Below, piece after piece: positions 49,089-57,636 of a stretch of DNA of 64,000 nucleotides (positions are counted from its first letter, which is position 1; every line of letters starts with the position of its first letter). Both the position numbers and the translations under genes were made by a program. Source of the stretch: Streptomyces violaceusniger Tu 4113 (GTDB lineage Bacteria; Actinomycetota; Actinomycetes; Streptomycetales; Streptomycetaceae); assembly GCF_000147815.2 (NCBI RefSeq), contig NC_015957.1, forward strand, positions 9,300,001 to 9,364,000. Direction: 5' to 3'. A model generated the notes under the pieces. It did not search any database. It was not told where the DNA came from and saw nothing but the letters and a program-made list of their open reading frames with translations.

Positions 49089-50255
49089 ATGTCGATCGAC
49101 CACCGACTCTCCCCCGAACACGAGGAACTGCGCCGCACCGTCGAGGCGTTCGCGCATGATGTGGTCGCCCCCAAGATCGGGGAGTACTGGGAGCACCATG
49201 AGTTCCCGTACGAGATCGTCCGCGAGATGGGCCGGATGGGCCTGTTCGGCCTGCCCTTCCCGGAGGAGTACGGCGGCATGGGCGGGGACTACTTCGCGCT
49301 CTGCCTCGCCCTGGAGGAGCTGGCCCGGGTGGACTCCTCGGTCGCGATCACCCTGGAGGCCGGGGTCTCGCTCGGCGGGATGCCGATCTTCCTCTACGGC
49401 ACCGAGGAGCAGAAGCGCACCTGGCTGCCGGGGCTCTGCTCCGGGGAGACCCTGGGCGCGTTCGGCCTGACCGAGCCCGGCGGCGGTTCGGACGCGGGCG
49501 CCACCCGCACCACGGCCCGGCTGGACGAGACCACCGGCGAATGGGTGATCAACGGCACCAAGTGCTTCATCACCAACTCCGGTACGGACATCACCGCGCT
49601 GGTCACCGTCACCGCCGTCACCGGCCGAAAGGAGGACGGCCGGCCCGAGATCTCCTCGATCATCGTGCCGTCCGGCACCCCCGGCTTCACCGTGGCCGCC
49701 CCCTACTCCAAGGTGGGGTGGAACGCGTCGGACACCCGCGAGCTGTCCTTCGCCGACTGCCGGGTCCCGGCCGCGAATCTGCTGGGCGCGGAGGCCCGGG
49801 GCTACGCCCAGTTCCTGCGGATACTGGACGAGGGCCGGATCGCGATCTCCGCCCTGGCCACCGGGCTCGCCCAGGGCTGTGTGGACGAGTCGGTGGCGTA
49901 CGCCAGGACCCGCGAGGCGTTCGGCCGCCCCATCGGCGCCAACCAGGCCATCCAGTTCAAGCTGGCCGATATGGAGGTGCGCGCCCATATGGCCCGGGTG
50001 GCCTGGCGGGACGCGGCCTCCCGCCTCGTCCTCGGCGAGCCGTTCAAGAAGGAGGCGTCGATCGCGAAGCTCTACTCCTCCGAGATCGCGGTGGACAACG
50101 CCCGCGAGGCCACCCAGATCCACGGTGGCTACGGCTTCATGAACGAGTACCCGGTGGCCCGGATGTGGCGCGACTCCAAGATCCTGGAGATCGGCGAGGG
50201 CACCAGCGAGGTCCAGCGGATGCTGATCGCGCGGGAGCTGGGCTTCGCGAGCTGA
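49089..50255 (+). CDS. acdH: Acyl-CoA dehydrogenase (isovaleryl/branched-chain type)
   Basis: 388 aa. N-terminus RLSPEHEELRRTVEAFAHDV, FAD/substrate segments FGLTEPGGGSDAGATRTTAR, KCFITNSGTDITALVTV, YSKVGWNASDTRELSFADCR and the terminal IHGGYGFMNEYPVARMWRDS. From memory it is nearly identical in these blocks to Streptomyces AcdH. Last gene of the liu-type operon; oxidises branched-chain acyl-CoA and supplies precursors for lipid and polyketide synthesis. A 16-bp stem terminator follows. Confidence 0.93.
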   Translation: MSIDHRLSPEHEELRRTVEAFAHDVVAPKIGEYWEHHEFPYEIVREMGRMGLFGLPFPEEYGGMGGDYFALCLALEELARVDSSVAITLEAGVSLGGMPIFLYGTEEQKRTWLPGLCSGETLGAFGLTEPGGGSDAGATRTTARLDETTGEWVINGTKCFITNSGTDITALVTVTAVTGRKEDGRPEISSIIVPSGTPGFTVAAPYSKVGWNASDTRELSFADCRVPAANLLGAEARGYAQFLRILDEGRIAISALATGLAQGCVDESVAYARTREAFGRPIGANQAIQFKLADMEVRAHMARVAWRDAASRLVLGEPFKKEASIAKLYSSEIAVDNAREATQIHGGYGFMNEYPVARMWRDSKILEIGEGTSEVQRMLIARELGFAS

Positions 50256-50266
50256 GCCTCCCGGAC

Positions 50267-50306
50267 GGGGAGGGGGAGACAGCCATGTGACTGTCTCCCC
50301 CTCCCC
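50267..50306 (+). terminator. Terminator of the leucine-catabolism operon
   Basis: GGGGAGGGGGAGACAG and CTGTCTCCCCCTCCCC pair over 16 bp around an 8-base loop, 12 bp after the acdH stop. Confidence 0.85.
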
Positions 50307-50372
50307 CCGGGACCGGAGCCGAACCGTGCCCCCGACGGCACCGGTCTCACAGCGGTGGCCGGCCGTACGGGA

Positions 50373-50699
50373 TCAGCATTCGTAGGCGTAGTCCGCCTTG
50401 CCCTTGGTCGCGTTCCATGTGACGGCGATGACGCGACCCGGGTTGATCTGAATGCAGTCGGGATCCCACGACCAGTCGACGGAAACGGTGGCGAGGATCT
50501 TGCTACTACAGATGTTCTTGATCTGCGCCCGGCCGGGCTTGTTGCTGTAGAGCGATGCGCAGCCGACGAACGGCCTGGCCTGAGTGGTTCCGGTCGCCGA
50601 AGGGGCGGCGGCCACCGCGGGAGTCACTCCGGCCGCGGCGAGAGTTCCGGCGGCAATCGCCACGGCGAAGGGCATCACAAAGTTGCGAGTACGAGCCAT
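50373..50699 (-). CDS. Small secreted protein with four cysteines
   Basis: 108 aa. Clear Sec signal peptide about 1-32 (FVMPFAVAIAAGTLAAAGVT, cut near VAA-AP). The mature part of about 75 residues has Cys in GCASLY, NICSSK, DPDCIQI and at the very C-terminus (YAYEC), allowing two disulphides. No family recognised. The fold may be a small beta-sandwich (VSVDWSWDPD, RVIAVTWNATKG). Monocistronic, divergent from the frameshifted XRE gene; role unknown. Confidence 0.75.
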   Translation of the reverse strand: MARTRNFVMPFAVAIAAGTLAAAGVTPAVAAAPSATGTTQARPFVGCASLYSNKPGRAQIKNICSSKILATVSVDWSWDPDCIQINPGRVIAVTWNATKGKADYAYEC

Positions 50700-50957
50700 T
50701 TCCTTGCTCCCTTTTCAGTTGGTTCGTCTGAGGATGCGCCGTGTATTCATCCATCTATTCGGCGCTGCACAAGAGCTTGCTGACGCGGCGAAGCCAGGGC
50801 AACAAGGTCAGGGTGTCCCGGACAGCCTTCCGCTGTCCGGCCTGCTCAGAGCCGTGTCCGGGACATCGCCCGACCGCGTCCGGGCGCAGGTGCGGGGCAT
50901 GAACAAAGGCGTGAAAGCCCGTTGCCACTCCGCACCTTGTCCGTCAGCATGGCGACC

Positions 50958-51988
50958 ATGGGGAGCCAGGGGGAATGGGGGCCGCGCTCGGCGCGTAATG
51001 CCGCTGAATTCGTCGCGCTGCTGCGGGAGCTGAAAGAAAGGTCAGGACTGACCTATCGGCAGCTTGAGGAGCGTGCCGCCGAGCGCGGCGACGTGCTGGC
51101 ACGGAGCACCTTGGCCGATGCGTTACGCCAAGACGCTTTACCGCGCATCGAAACGCTGATGGCATTCCTCCGCGCCTGCGGGGAGGAACGCCACGTCGAT
51201 GAATGGCTGGCAGTCCGGGACAACTTAGCCGCCGGCCGCACAGACGTTCGCACGGAAATCGCCGAGCCGGATTCCGATGAACCGAAGAGTCCGCCCGCAT
51301 ACGAGCCGGAGCGGAGAGAACAGCCGCCGGAAGGCCGCCGGGGCATTCCGCGTGGTCGGCTGGTCGGCGCGATGTTGGCGCTGCTGGTCGTGGGCGCGGC
51401 CTCCCTCGCGGTGGCGATGACGAACGACGACGGCGAGCCGGAGACGCGGGGCACCGGCCCGACCGCGTCCGCCGCGCCGTCCGCTCCTCCCACGTCCACG
51501 CCCCGCCCACGCCCCCGCCAGGCACCTACCGCATCCGGTCGGTCGTCTCCTCGCTGTGCTTCTCCGAGCTGGAGAGCAAGGGCGGGGGCAATATCTTCCA
51601 GGCGGACTGCCGTCGCAGCATTCCGGTGTACGCCCTTCAGGAGTCGGAGGATGCCACCGTACGGCTCCGGTCCCTCCATCCCGTCATGGGCTACGGGTGT
51701 CTCGGCGTGGGCCAGGGCAGCTCCAAAGGAGGCACGCAGATGATGGACGACTACTGCGAGCACCGGGGCACGGCCGAGTGGTTCCGCATCCAGCGGGTCA
51801 CGAAGCCGGTGAGCGGCTACCGGATCAAGGCGGTGCACTCGGGCCAGTGCGTTTCGGTGCCGGGTGGTTCGCCCCGGAAGGGCGATCCGGTGCTCCAACT
51901 GCCGTGCGCCGCCGACGACACGGGCCAGATCTTCCGCTTCGATCCGGTCCGCGCGCCGACGGCGATCCCCTCCATCACCAGCAACTGA
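50958..51988 (+). pseudogene. XRE/membrane protein gene broken by a frameshift
   Basis: The first frame (from ATG 50958 or 50949, to a stop at 51743) encodes an HTH-like N-terminus (RNAAEFVALLRELKERSGLT, TLADALRQDALPRIETLMAF) and one membrane helix (LVGAMLALLVVGAASLAVAM). From about 51508 the family C-terminal domain continues in the -1 frame: GTYRIRSVVSSLCFSELESK, MGYGCLGVGQGSSKGGTQMM, GQCVSVPGGSPRKGDPVLQL, stop 51988. The switch lies at a CCCCC run (51512-51516) in the Pro-rich linker, so one base appears missing. Three TTA codons (51123, 51138, 51225) occur in the first part. Sequencing error or phase variation is possible. Confidence 0.75.
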
Positions 51989-52005
51989 GCACCGGTGCCC
52001 TTGGT

Positions 52006-53643
52006 TCACCCGACGGTGGGCCAGGGGATCTGCGGGGAGTGGTAGTACGTGATGCCCATGGCGTCCCAGCGGGGGCCCTGCGCCGCCACCCGGACCCGGT
52101 AGCCGTCCCAGTCATGTGCGCTCGCGGGGGACCAGCCGAGTTCGGCGATGCCGGGGAGGCGGGGGAAGGCCATGTACTCGATGTGCTCGCTGGTCTCGAG
52201 GGTCTCCGACCACAGCGGCGCCTCGACACCGAGCACCGAGGACGCCGGGGCGTCCTTGATGTAGGTGCCCGGGTCCCAGTCGTAGGACTGCTTCGCCTCG
52301 ACGTACCCGGCCCAGTTCTGCCCCAGCGGCGTGTTGGCGTCGTACTTCATGTCCAGGTAGGCGCGGTTGGCCGGTGAGAGGATCAGCCGGGTGCCCGCCT
52401 TGGCCGCATCCGCGACCTCCTTCTCACTCCCGTCCGTCCCCCAGTACTGGGCGATCGCGCCCTTCGCGGGATGCGCACCGGTCAACTGGTGCCAGCCGAT
52501 CGCCGTCTTGCCGTACTTGGCGACCACCGGCTGCACCCGGTCCATGAAGGCCACATAGTCCTCATGGCTGGTGGAGTGGGCCTCGTCCCCGCCGATGTGG
52601 AGGTAGGGGCCGGGGGTGAGCGCGGCGAGCTCGCGGATGACGTCGTCCACGAAGTCGTACGTGACGTCCTTCGGCGCGCACAGCGAGCTGAAACCGACCT
52701 CGGTGCCGGTGTAGAGCGGCGGGGCGACGCCGTCGCAGTTGAGCTCCGCGTAGGAGGCGAGCGCCGCGTTGGTGTGGCCCGGCATGTCGATCTCGGGGAC
52801 GACGGTCAGCTCACGGCCGGCCGCGTAGCTCACGATCTCGCGGTAGTCGTCCTTGGTGTAGTAGCCGCCGGGGCCGCCGCCGACCTGGGTGGAGCCGCCG
52901 TGCGTGGCCAGCCGCGGCCAGGAGTCGATGGCGATCCGCCACCCCTGGTCGTCCGACAGGTGCAGATGCAGCGTGTTGATCTTGTAGAGGGCGAGCTGGT
53001 CGATATAGCGCTTGACCTGGTCCACGCCGAAGAAGTGCCGGGAGACATCGAGCATCGCGCCCCGCCAGGCATAGCGCGGCTCATCGGTGATGGTGCCGGC
53101 GGAGATCCGCCAGGGGCCCGCCTGCCGGGTGGTGCGCTCGATGGACGCGGGCAGGAGCTGCCGCAGCGTCTGGACGCCGTGGAACAGCCCCGCGGAGCCG
53201 CGCGCGGTGACGGTGATCGCGCGGCCGGTCACCTCCAGCCGGTATCCCTCGGCGCCGAGCTTCGACACCGCGGCGGCCTTGGGCGTCAGCCGCAGCCGGA
53301 TGCCGTCGGCGCCCGCCCGCGCGGTGACGGGCAGCCGATAGCCGGTGGCGGGCCGCAGCACCGTCTCGAGGTAGTCGGCCACCCGGCGCGCCGAGCGCGC
53401 CGAGCCGTCGGAGCCGGAGACCCGGATGGGGGTGTCGGGGTGGATCGCGTACGAGCCCGCCGCGGGCCGTACGGACGCGGGCGCGGGCACGACCCGGTCC
53501 AGGGGGGTCGGGGCGGCCGCGGCGCCCGGAACGGAGGACGAGAGGGAAGCCGGAGCGGCTGAGGCGGAGGAGGCTGCGGTCCCCGCCCCGGCCACCACGG
53601 TCAGCAGCAGGGAACACAGAAGTCGGGCACGACGTCGTCTCAC
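52006..53643 (-). CDS. Secreted GH20 beta-N-acetylhexosaminidase
   Basis: 545 aa from GTG 53643, six bases after AAGGGA. Signal peptide about 1-30 (RRRRARLLCSLLLTVVAGAG). A GH20b N-terminal domain precedes the catalytic barrel: RGAMLDVSRHFFGVDQVKRY, LHLHLSDDQGWRIAID, VVPEIDMPGHTNAALASY and the Asp-Glu pair in LHIGGDEAHST. The DE pair performs substrate-assisted hydrolysis of terminal GlcNAc from chitin oligomers. A DasR-box-like palindrome lies 57 bp upstream, which fits control by GlcNAc-6-P. Confidence 0.92.
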   Translation of the reverse strand: MRRRRARLLCSLLLTVVAGAGTAASSASAAPASLSSSVPGAAAAPTPLDRVVPAPASVRPAAGSYAIHPDTPIRVSGSDGSARSARRVADYLETVLRPATGYRLPVTARAGADGIRLRLTPKAAAVSKLGAEGYRLEVTGRAITVTARGSAGLFHGVQTLRQLLPASIERTTRQAGPWRISAGTITDEPRYAWRGAMLDVSRHFFGVDQVKRYIDQLALYKINTLHLHLSDDQGWRIAIDSWPRLATHGGSTQVGGGPGGYYTKDDYREIVSYAAGRELTVVPEIDMPGHTNAALASYAELNCDGVAPPLYTGTEVGFSSLCAPKDVTYDFVDDVIRELAALTPGPYLHIGGDEAHSTSHEDYVAFMDRVQPVVAKYGKTAIGWHQLTGAHPAKGAIAQYWGTDGSEKEVADAAKAGTRLILSPANRAYLDMKYDANTPLGQNWAGYVEAKQSYDWDPGTYIKDAPASSVLGVEAPLWSETLETSEHIEYMAFPRLPGIAELGWSPASAHDWDGYRVRVAAQGPRWDAMGITYYHSPQIPWPTVG

Positions 53644-53699
53644 AGGGGGTCCCTTCAACGAAACGTGGCATCTTGGTTACCGCGACGCCCAGTTGCGGT

Positions 53700-53715
53700 C
53701 AAGGTGTAGACCAAT
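53700..53715 (-). promoter_or_regulatory. Candidate DasR-responsive element (dre) of the hexosaminidase gene
   Basis: AAGGTGTAGACCAAT against the known dre consensus ACTGGTCTAGACCAGT: the core GGT-TAGACCA is kept, with one core mismatch. It lies between the hexosaminidase gene and the divergent DUF4429 gene. DasR is known to control chitin and GlcNAc genes. Confidence 0.55.
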
Positions 53716-53746
53716 GTGTCGCTGTGGGCCTGTCAGAATTCCCCGC

Positions 53747-54655
53747 ATGGCGGAAATAACCCAGCCCGATGGTGCCTGGAGCTTTGACGGGGAAGCGATC
53801 CGGATCGTCCCGGGGCGGGACCGCAGCGTGCACGCCGTACGGCAGGCGCTCGGCGAACTGACGGTCCCCCTGGTGGCCTTGGCCGGTGTCGCCTACGAGC
53901 CGGGGCGCAAGTCGGGCCGGCTGCGGCTGCGGCTGCGCGAGGGGGCGGACCCGCTGCTGCAGATCACCGGCGGCAAGCTGCCGGACGCCGCCGATCCGTA
54001 TCAGCTCTCGGTGGAACCGGAGCGCAGGGATCTCGCCGAGTATCTGGTCGACGAGGTCCGCCAGGGCCTGGCCCTGGATCAGGTGCCGTCCGGCCCCTGC
54101 GACCACTATGTGCTGCCCGGCCCCTCGGTGCCGGTCTCGGCTTCAGCGGGCGACGCCACGGCCTCGTTCGACGGTGAGCGGATCCGGCTGGACTGGAACT
54201 GGAAGACCGAGGACTCGAAGAAGTCCGGCGGCCCCCGCACCATCCTCCTGCCGGACCTGGAGCTGGTGGAGTGGGTCCCGGCCGCCGGGCTGGAGAACGG
54301 CCACCTCCGCTTCGTCGTGGCGAAGGCCACGGCGACGGCCGCGCCCAAGTACGACCCGCATGCCGTGGTGCTCTACGGCTTCAAGAAGGATCCACTGATG
54401 GCGCTGGTCGCGGCGGCCGTCATAGCGCGGATGCCGCATCCGGGCGCCCCGGCGGAGACGCTCCCCGCCCAGCCGCCCACCCCCGAGCCGCCCGCGGACG
54501 CTCCGCCCGCCGGAAGCGATGAGGGTGACGTGGATCACGACGCCCTGCTGCGACGGCTGCGCGAACTCGGCGATCTTCACCAGAGCGGGATCCTCACCGA
54601 GGCGGAGTTCACCACCGCCAAACAGGCCGTACTCCGCCGCTTTTCCGGCGCCTGA
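53747..54655 (+). CDS. DUF4429 domain protein with C-terminal SHOCT domain
   Basis: 302 aa from ATG 53747. Two similar halves: SFDGEAIRIVPGRDRSVHAV with VALAGVAYEPGRKSGRLRLR, then SFDGERIRLDWNWKTEDSKK with LVEWVPAAGLENGHLRFVV. These are the DUF4429 repeats, built like PH-type beta domains. The last 40 residues are a SHOCT motif (LLRRLRELGDLHQSGILTEA, EFTTAKQAVL). No ribosome-binding site; CAGAAT seven bases before ATG suggests a leaderless mRNA. Function unknown; perhaps membrane or protein interaction. Confidence 0.83.
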   Translation: MAEITQPDGAWSFDGEAIRIVPGRDRSVHAVRQALGELTVPLVALAGVAYEPGRKSGRLRLRLREGADPLLQITGGKLPDAADPYQLSVEPERRDLAEYLVDEVRQGLALDQVPSGPCDHYVLPGPSVPVSASAGDATASFDGERIRLDWNWKTEDSKKSGGPRTILLPDLELVEWVPAAGLENGHLRFVVAKATATAAPKYDPHAVVLYGFKKDPLMALVAAAVIARMPHPGAPAETLPAQPPTPEPPADAPPAGSDEGDVDHDALLRRLRELGDLHQSGILTEAEFTTAKQAVLRRFSGA

Positions 54656-54731
54656 GCGCGCGGGCTCGCACCACCGAAGAGCGGTTTTCTCGCCATTGAG
54701 GCCCAGCCCTGCCCGATATCGGGCAGGAATG

Positions 54732-54760
54732 TTGCGAAACACTTCGCCGCATCGCAGTAT
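54732..54760 (+). promoter_or_regulatory. Promoter giving a leaderless mRNA
   Basis: TTGCGA at 54732-54737, exactly 17 bases, CAGTAT at 54755-54760. The next gene's ATG starts at 54767, at the expected +1. Confidence 0.6.
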
Positions 54761-54766
54761 CAACGG

Positions 54767-55042
54767 ATGCTCGACCGCCGAATGTCCCACGATGACCTGA
54801 TCGACCACCTGGTCCGCAGTACGCCGCTCAGCCGCGGCGAGGCGGGTCGGGTGGTGCTGGACGTACTGGCGTACTTCGACGAGACGACGGAGGAGTTCGT
54901 CCGGCGCCGCCACCGCGAGCTGCAGTCCGGCGGGCTGACCAACGCGGACATCTTCGAGCGGATCACGGCCGAGCTGCCGTACCGCGCGGTGGCCCCGCCC
55001 GAACTCTCGCTGCGCCAGTTGCGCCGCATCGTCTACGGCTGA
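54767..55042 (+). CDS. Conserved small acidic/helical protein, leaderless
   Basis: 91 aa: SHDDLIDHLVRSTPLSRGEA, GRVVLDVLAYFDETTEEFVR, GLTNADIFERITAEL. All helical, soluble, no known domain; the ST.LSRGEA.RVV pattern recalls histone-like HU N-termini (two-helix HTH of nucleoid proteins), but the length and the rest do not match HU. ATG at the transcription start is preferred over ATG 54782. It precedes glmS by 122 bp on the same strand. Confidence 0.7.
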   Translation: MLDRRMSHDDLIDHLVRSTPLSRGEAGRVVLDVLAYFDETTEEFVRRRHRELQSGGLTNADIFERITAELPYRAVAPPELSLRQLRRIVYG

Positions 55043-55048
55043 CGACGC

Positions 55049-55100
55049 CGGTCCACGGCACCGGTCCACGGCACCGGTCCACGACGCCGGTCCACGATGG
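55049..55100. repeat. 13-bp tandem repeat, 4 units, upstream of glmS
   Basis: CGGTCCACGGCAC twice, then CGGTCCACGACGC and CGGTCCACGATGG. Begins just after the preceding gene's stop and ends 65 bp before glmS. The period excludes coding use. Confidence 0.85.
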
Positions 55101-55164
55101 CGGCCGCCACCGCCGGACACGAGCACGAGCATGCACAACCGATCAATGGGAGGGCCTGAACACC

Positions 55165-56997
55165 ATGTGCGGAATCGTCGGATACATCGGCAAGCGCGAC
55201 GTGGCACCACTGCTGCTGGAGGGGCTGCAGCGCCTGGAGTACCGCGGCTATGACTCCGCGGGCATCGCGATCCAGGGCAAGCCCGCCAAGGGTGCCCAGA
55301 GCGCCGGGCTGAAGACCGCCAAGGCCAAGGGCCGGGTCCGCGAGCTGGAGGCCAGGCTTCCCAAGCGGTTCGCGGGCACCACCGGGATCGCCCACACCCG
55401 CTGGGCCACCCATGGCGCGCCCAACGACACCAACGCGCATCCCCATCTGGACGCGGACGGCAAGGTCGCCGTCGTCCACAACGGCATCATCGACAACGCC
55501 GCCGATCTGCGCGCCAAGCTGGCCGCCGACGGCGTCGAGCTGGCCTCCGACACCGACTCCGAGGCGCTCGCCCATCTCATCGGCCGCTCCCAGGCGCCCA
55601 CCCTGGAGGAGAAGGTCCGCCACGCGCTCTCGATGGTCGAGGGCACCTACGGCATCGCCGTGCTGCACGCCGACTTCCCGGACCGCATCGTCGTCGCCCG
55701 CAACGGCTCGCCGGTGGTGCTGGGCATCGGCGAGAAGGAGATGTTCGTCGCCTCCGACGTCGCCGCGCTGGTCAGCCACACCCGCCAGGTGGTCACCCTG
55801 GACGACGGCGAGATGGCCACCCTCAAGGCCGACGACTACCGCACCTACACCACCGAGGGCAGCCGCACCGCCCCCTCCCCCACCACCGTGGAGTGGGAGG
55901 CCGAGTCGTACGACATGGGCGGCCACGACACCTATATGCACAAGGAGATCCACGAGCAGGTCGACGCCGTGGACCGGGTGCTGCGCGGCCGGATCGACGA
56001 CCGCTTCTCCACCGTCCGGCTGGGCGGGCTCAACCTGGACGCCCGCGAGGCGCGCGGGGTGCGCCGGGTCAAAATCCTCGGCTGTGGTTCGGCGTACCAC
56101 ACGGGCCTGATCGGGGCCCAGCTCATCGAGGAGCTGGCCCGGATCCCGGCGGACGCGGAGCCAGCGAGCGAGTTCCGCTACCGCAACCCGGTCGTGGACC
56201 CGGACACCCTCTACATCGCGGTCAGCCAGTCCGGCGAGACCTACGACACCCTGGCAGCCGTCCAGGAGCTCAAGCGCAAGGGCGCGCGGGTGCTCGGCGT
56301 CGTCAACGTCGTGGGCAGCGCCATCGCCCGGGAGACCGACGGCGGGGTGTACGTCCACGCGGGCCCGGAGGTGTGCGTCGTCTCCACCAAGTGCTTCACC
56401 AACACCGCCGTCGCCTTCGCGCTGCTCGCCCTCCACCTGGGCCGGATCCGCGATCTCTCGGTCGCCGACGGCAAGCGGATCATCGCCGGGCTGCGCAAGC
56501 TGCCCGAGCAGATCGCCGAGGTGCTGAGCGGCGAGGAAGAGATCAAAAAGCTCGCCGCGGAATATGCGAATGCAAAGAGCATGATGTTCGTCGGACGGGT
56601 CCGCGGCTACCCGGTGGCGCGCGAGGCGTCCCTGAAGCTGAAGGAGGTCTCCTACGTCCACGCCGAGGCGTACCCGGCCTCCGAGCTCAAGCACGGGCCG
56701 CTCGCGCTGATCGAGCCCGAGGTGCCGACCGTGGCGGTCCTGCCGGACGACGACCTGCTGGAGAAGAACCGCGCGACGCTGGAGGAGATCAAGGCCCGCA
56801 GCGGCCGGATCCTGGCCGTCGCCCACCGCGAGCAGGAGAAGGCGGACCACACGATCGTGGTACCCCGCAACGAGGTGGAACTCGACCCGATCCTCATGGG
56901 CATCCCGCTCCAACTGCTCGCCTATCACACGGCGCTGGCGCTCGGCCGGGACATCGACAAGCCCCGCAACCTCGCCAAGTCGGTGACGGTCGAATAG
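55165..56997 (+). CDS. glmS: Glutamine--fructose-6-phosphate aminotransferase (isomerising)
   Basis: 610 aa, the normal length. N-terminal glutaminase with Cys2 (MCGIVGYIGKRD), EYRGYDSAG, HTRWATHGAPNDTNAHPH and HNGIIDN. Two SIS domains follow (GCGSAYHTGLIGAQLIEELA, SQSGETYDTLAAVQELK, SLKLKEVSYVHAEAYPASEL), ending NLAKSVTVE. Makes glucosamine-6-phosphate from fructose-6-phosphate and glutamine for the cell wall. GGGAGGG precedes ATG 55165. The amino-sugar theme matches the hexosaminidase gene 1.5 kb away. Confidence 0.96.
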   Translation: MCGIVGYIGKRDVAPLLLEGLQRLEYRGYDSAGIAIQGKPAKGAQSAGLKTAKAKGRVRELEARLPKRFAGTTGIAHTRWATHGAPNDTNAHPHLDADGKVAVVHNGIIDNAADLRAKLAADGVELASDTDSEALAHLIGRSQAPTLEEKVRHALSMVEGTYGIAVLHADFPDRIVVARNGSPVVLGIGEKEMFVASDVAALVSHTRQVVTLDDGEMATLKADDYRTYTTEGSRTAPSPTTVEWEAESYDMGGHDTYMHKEIHEQVDAVDRVLRGRIDDRFSTVRLGGLNLDAREARGVRRVKILGCGSAYHTGLIGAQLIEELARIPADAEPASEFRYRNPVVDPDTLYIAVSQSGETYDTLAAVQELKRKGARVLGVVNVVGSAIARETDGGVYVHAGPEVCVVSTKCFTNTAVAFALLALHLGRIRDLSVADGKRIIAGLRKLPEQIAEVLSGEEEIKKLAAEYANAKSMMFVGRVRGYPVAREASLKLKEVSYVHAEAYPASELKHGPLALIEPEVPTVAVLPDDDLLEKNRATLEEIKARSGRILAVAHREQEKADHTIVVPRNEVELDPILMGIPLQLLAYHTALALGRDIDKPRNLAKSVTVE

Positions 56998-57044
56998 CCC
57001 CGCGCACCCGCGCGACCTCGGCGAATCCCTCCGCGCACCCCTTG

Positions 57045-57084
57045 GCGGTCCCCCGCGTGTGCCACCACGCACGCGGGGGCCGCC
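57045..57084 (+). terminator. glmS terminator hairpin
   Basis: CCCCCGCGTG (57050-57059) pairs with CACGCGGGGG (57070-57079); GCGG/CCGC extends the stem past a bulged T. Confidence 0.6.
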
Positions 57085-57122
57085 TCCCCTTCGCCGGCGT
57101 CGCCCTATTACGCCGGCGGCTG

Positions 57123-57159
57123 GCCGGCGCGCGGGAACCGTCACTTCCCGCGCGCCGGC
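57123..57159. terminator. Second hairpin after glmS
   Basis: GCCGGCGCGCGGGAA and TTCCCGCGCGCCGGC form a perfect 15-bp stem with the 7-base loop CCGTCAC. Confidence 0.6.
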
Positions 57160-57550
57160 ACGATCGAACCTTTTGTACCCCTCACAAACGCACAATCCAC
57201 CTCTACGCGCGGGTAGGTTTGTCCGTTGTCAAGATGAACTTGACGCCATCTCACCTGCGGTCAAGGGGAGTTGAGGGTGTCCGGTTCCAGGCGTCCGCGC
57301 CAAGTCGCACCGACGGCAGAGGTTTTGGGCTGAACAACCGCGCTTGACGAAACAGGCGCCGGGGCACGGCGCACGGGGGCACGGGGACTTGGAGGGGCCG
57401 GGAAGGCCCGGAGAAGCCGCTCAGGGGCGCTCAGCGGCGCTCGGGGACACGTGGAGCGCCTTGGAGCGCCCTGAGACACCAGGAGGCACGGAGGCACCCG
57501 GTGACACTCAGGAGATGCTCAACGGACGCCCAGGGGGCGCCCAGGGAATG

Positions 57551-57636
57551 CCCAGCGGACGCTCAGGGGTGCCCAGCGGACGTCAGGGGACGCCCAAGAG
57601 ACGCCCAAGGGAGGCTCAGCCGATGCTCAGGGGATG
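57551..57636. repeat. Degenerate 21/22-bp tandem repeat after the usp gene
   Basis: Four units, CCCAGCGGACGCTCAGGGGT plus one base (57551), a second 21-mer (57572) and two 22-mers (57593, 57615). The last overlaps the usp stop region. Confidence 0.55.

Larger units (their letters stand above)
56998..57626. other. Long intergenic region: terminators, a palindrome and degenerate repeats
   Basis: After glmS come two strong hairpins (listed). GTCAAG-ATGAA-CTTGAC follows (57228-57244), next to a possible 37-codon frame from ATG 57235 that is not supported by any family. From about 57350 the sequence is a GC-rich degenerate repeat rich in CCCAG(C)GGACGC. No protein family is seen on either strand. 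Confidence 0.45.

Noticed and set aside
57235..57347. 37-codon frame downstream of glmS
   Set aside because: Begins inside a palindrome without a good ribosome-binding site; kept only as a possibility in the region note.
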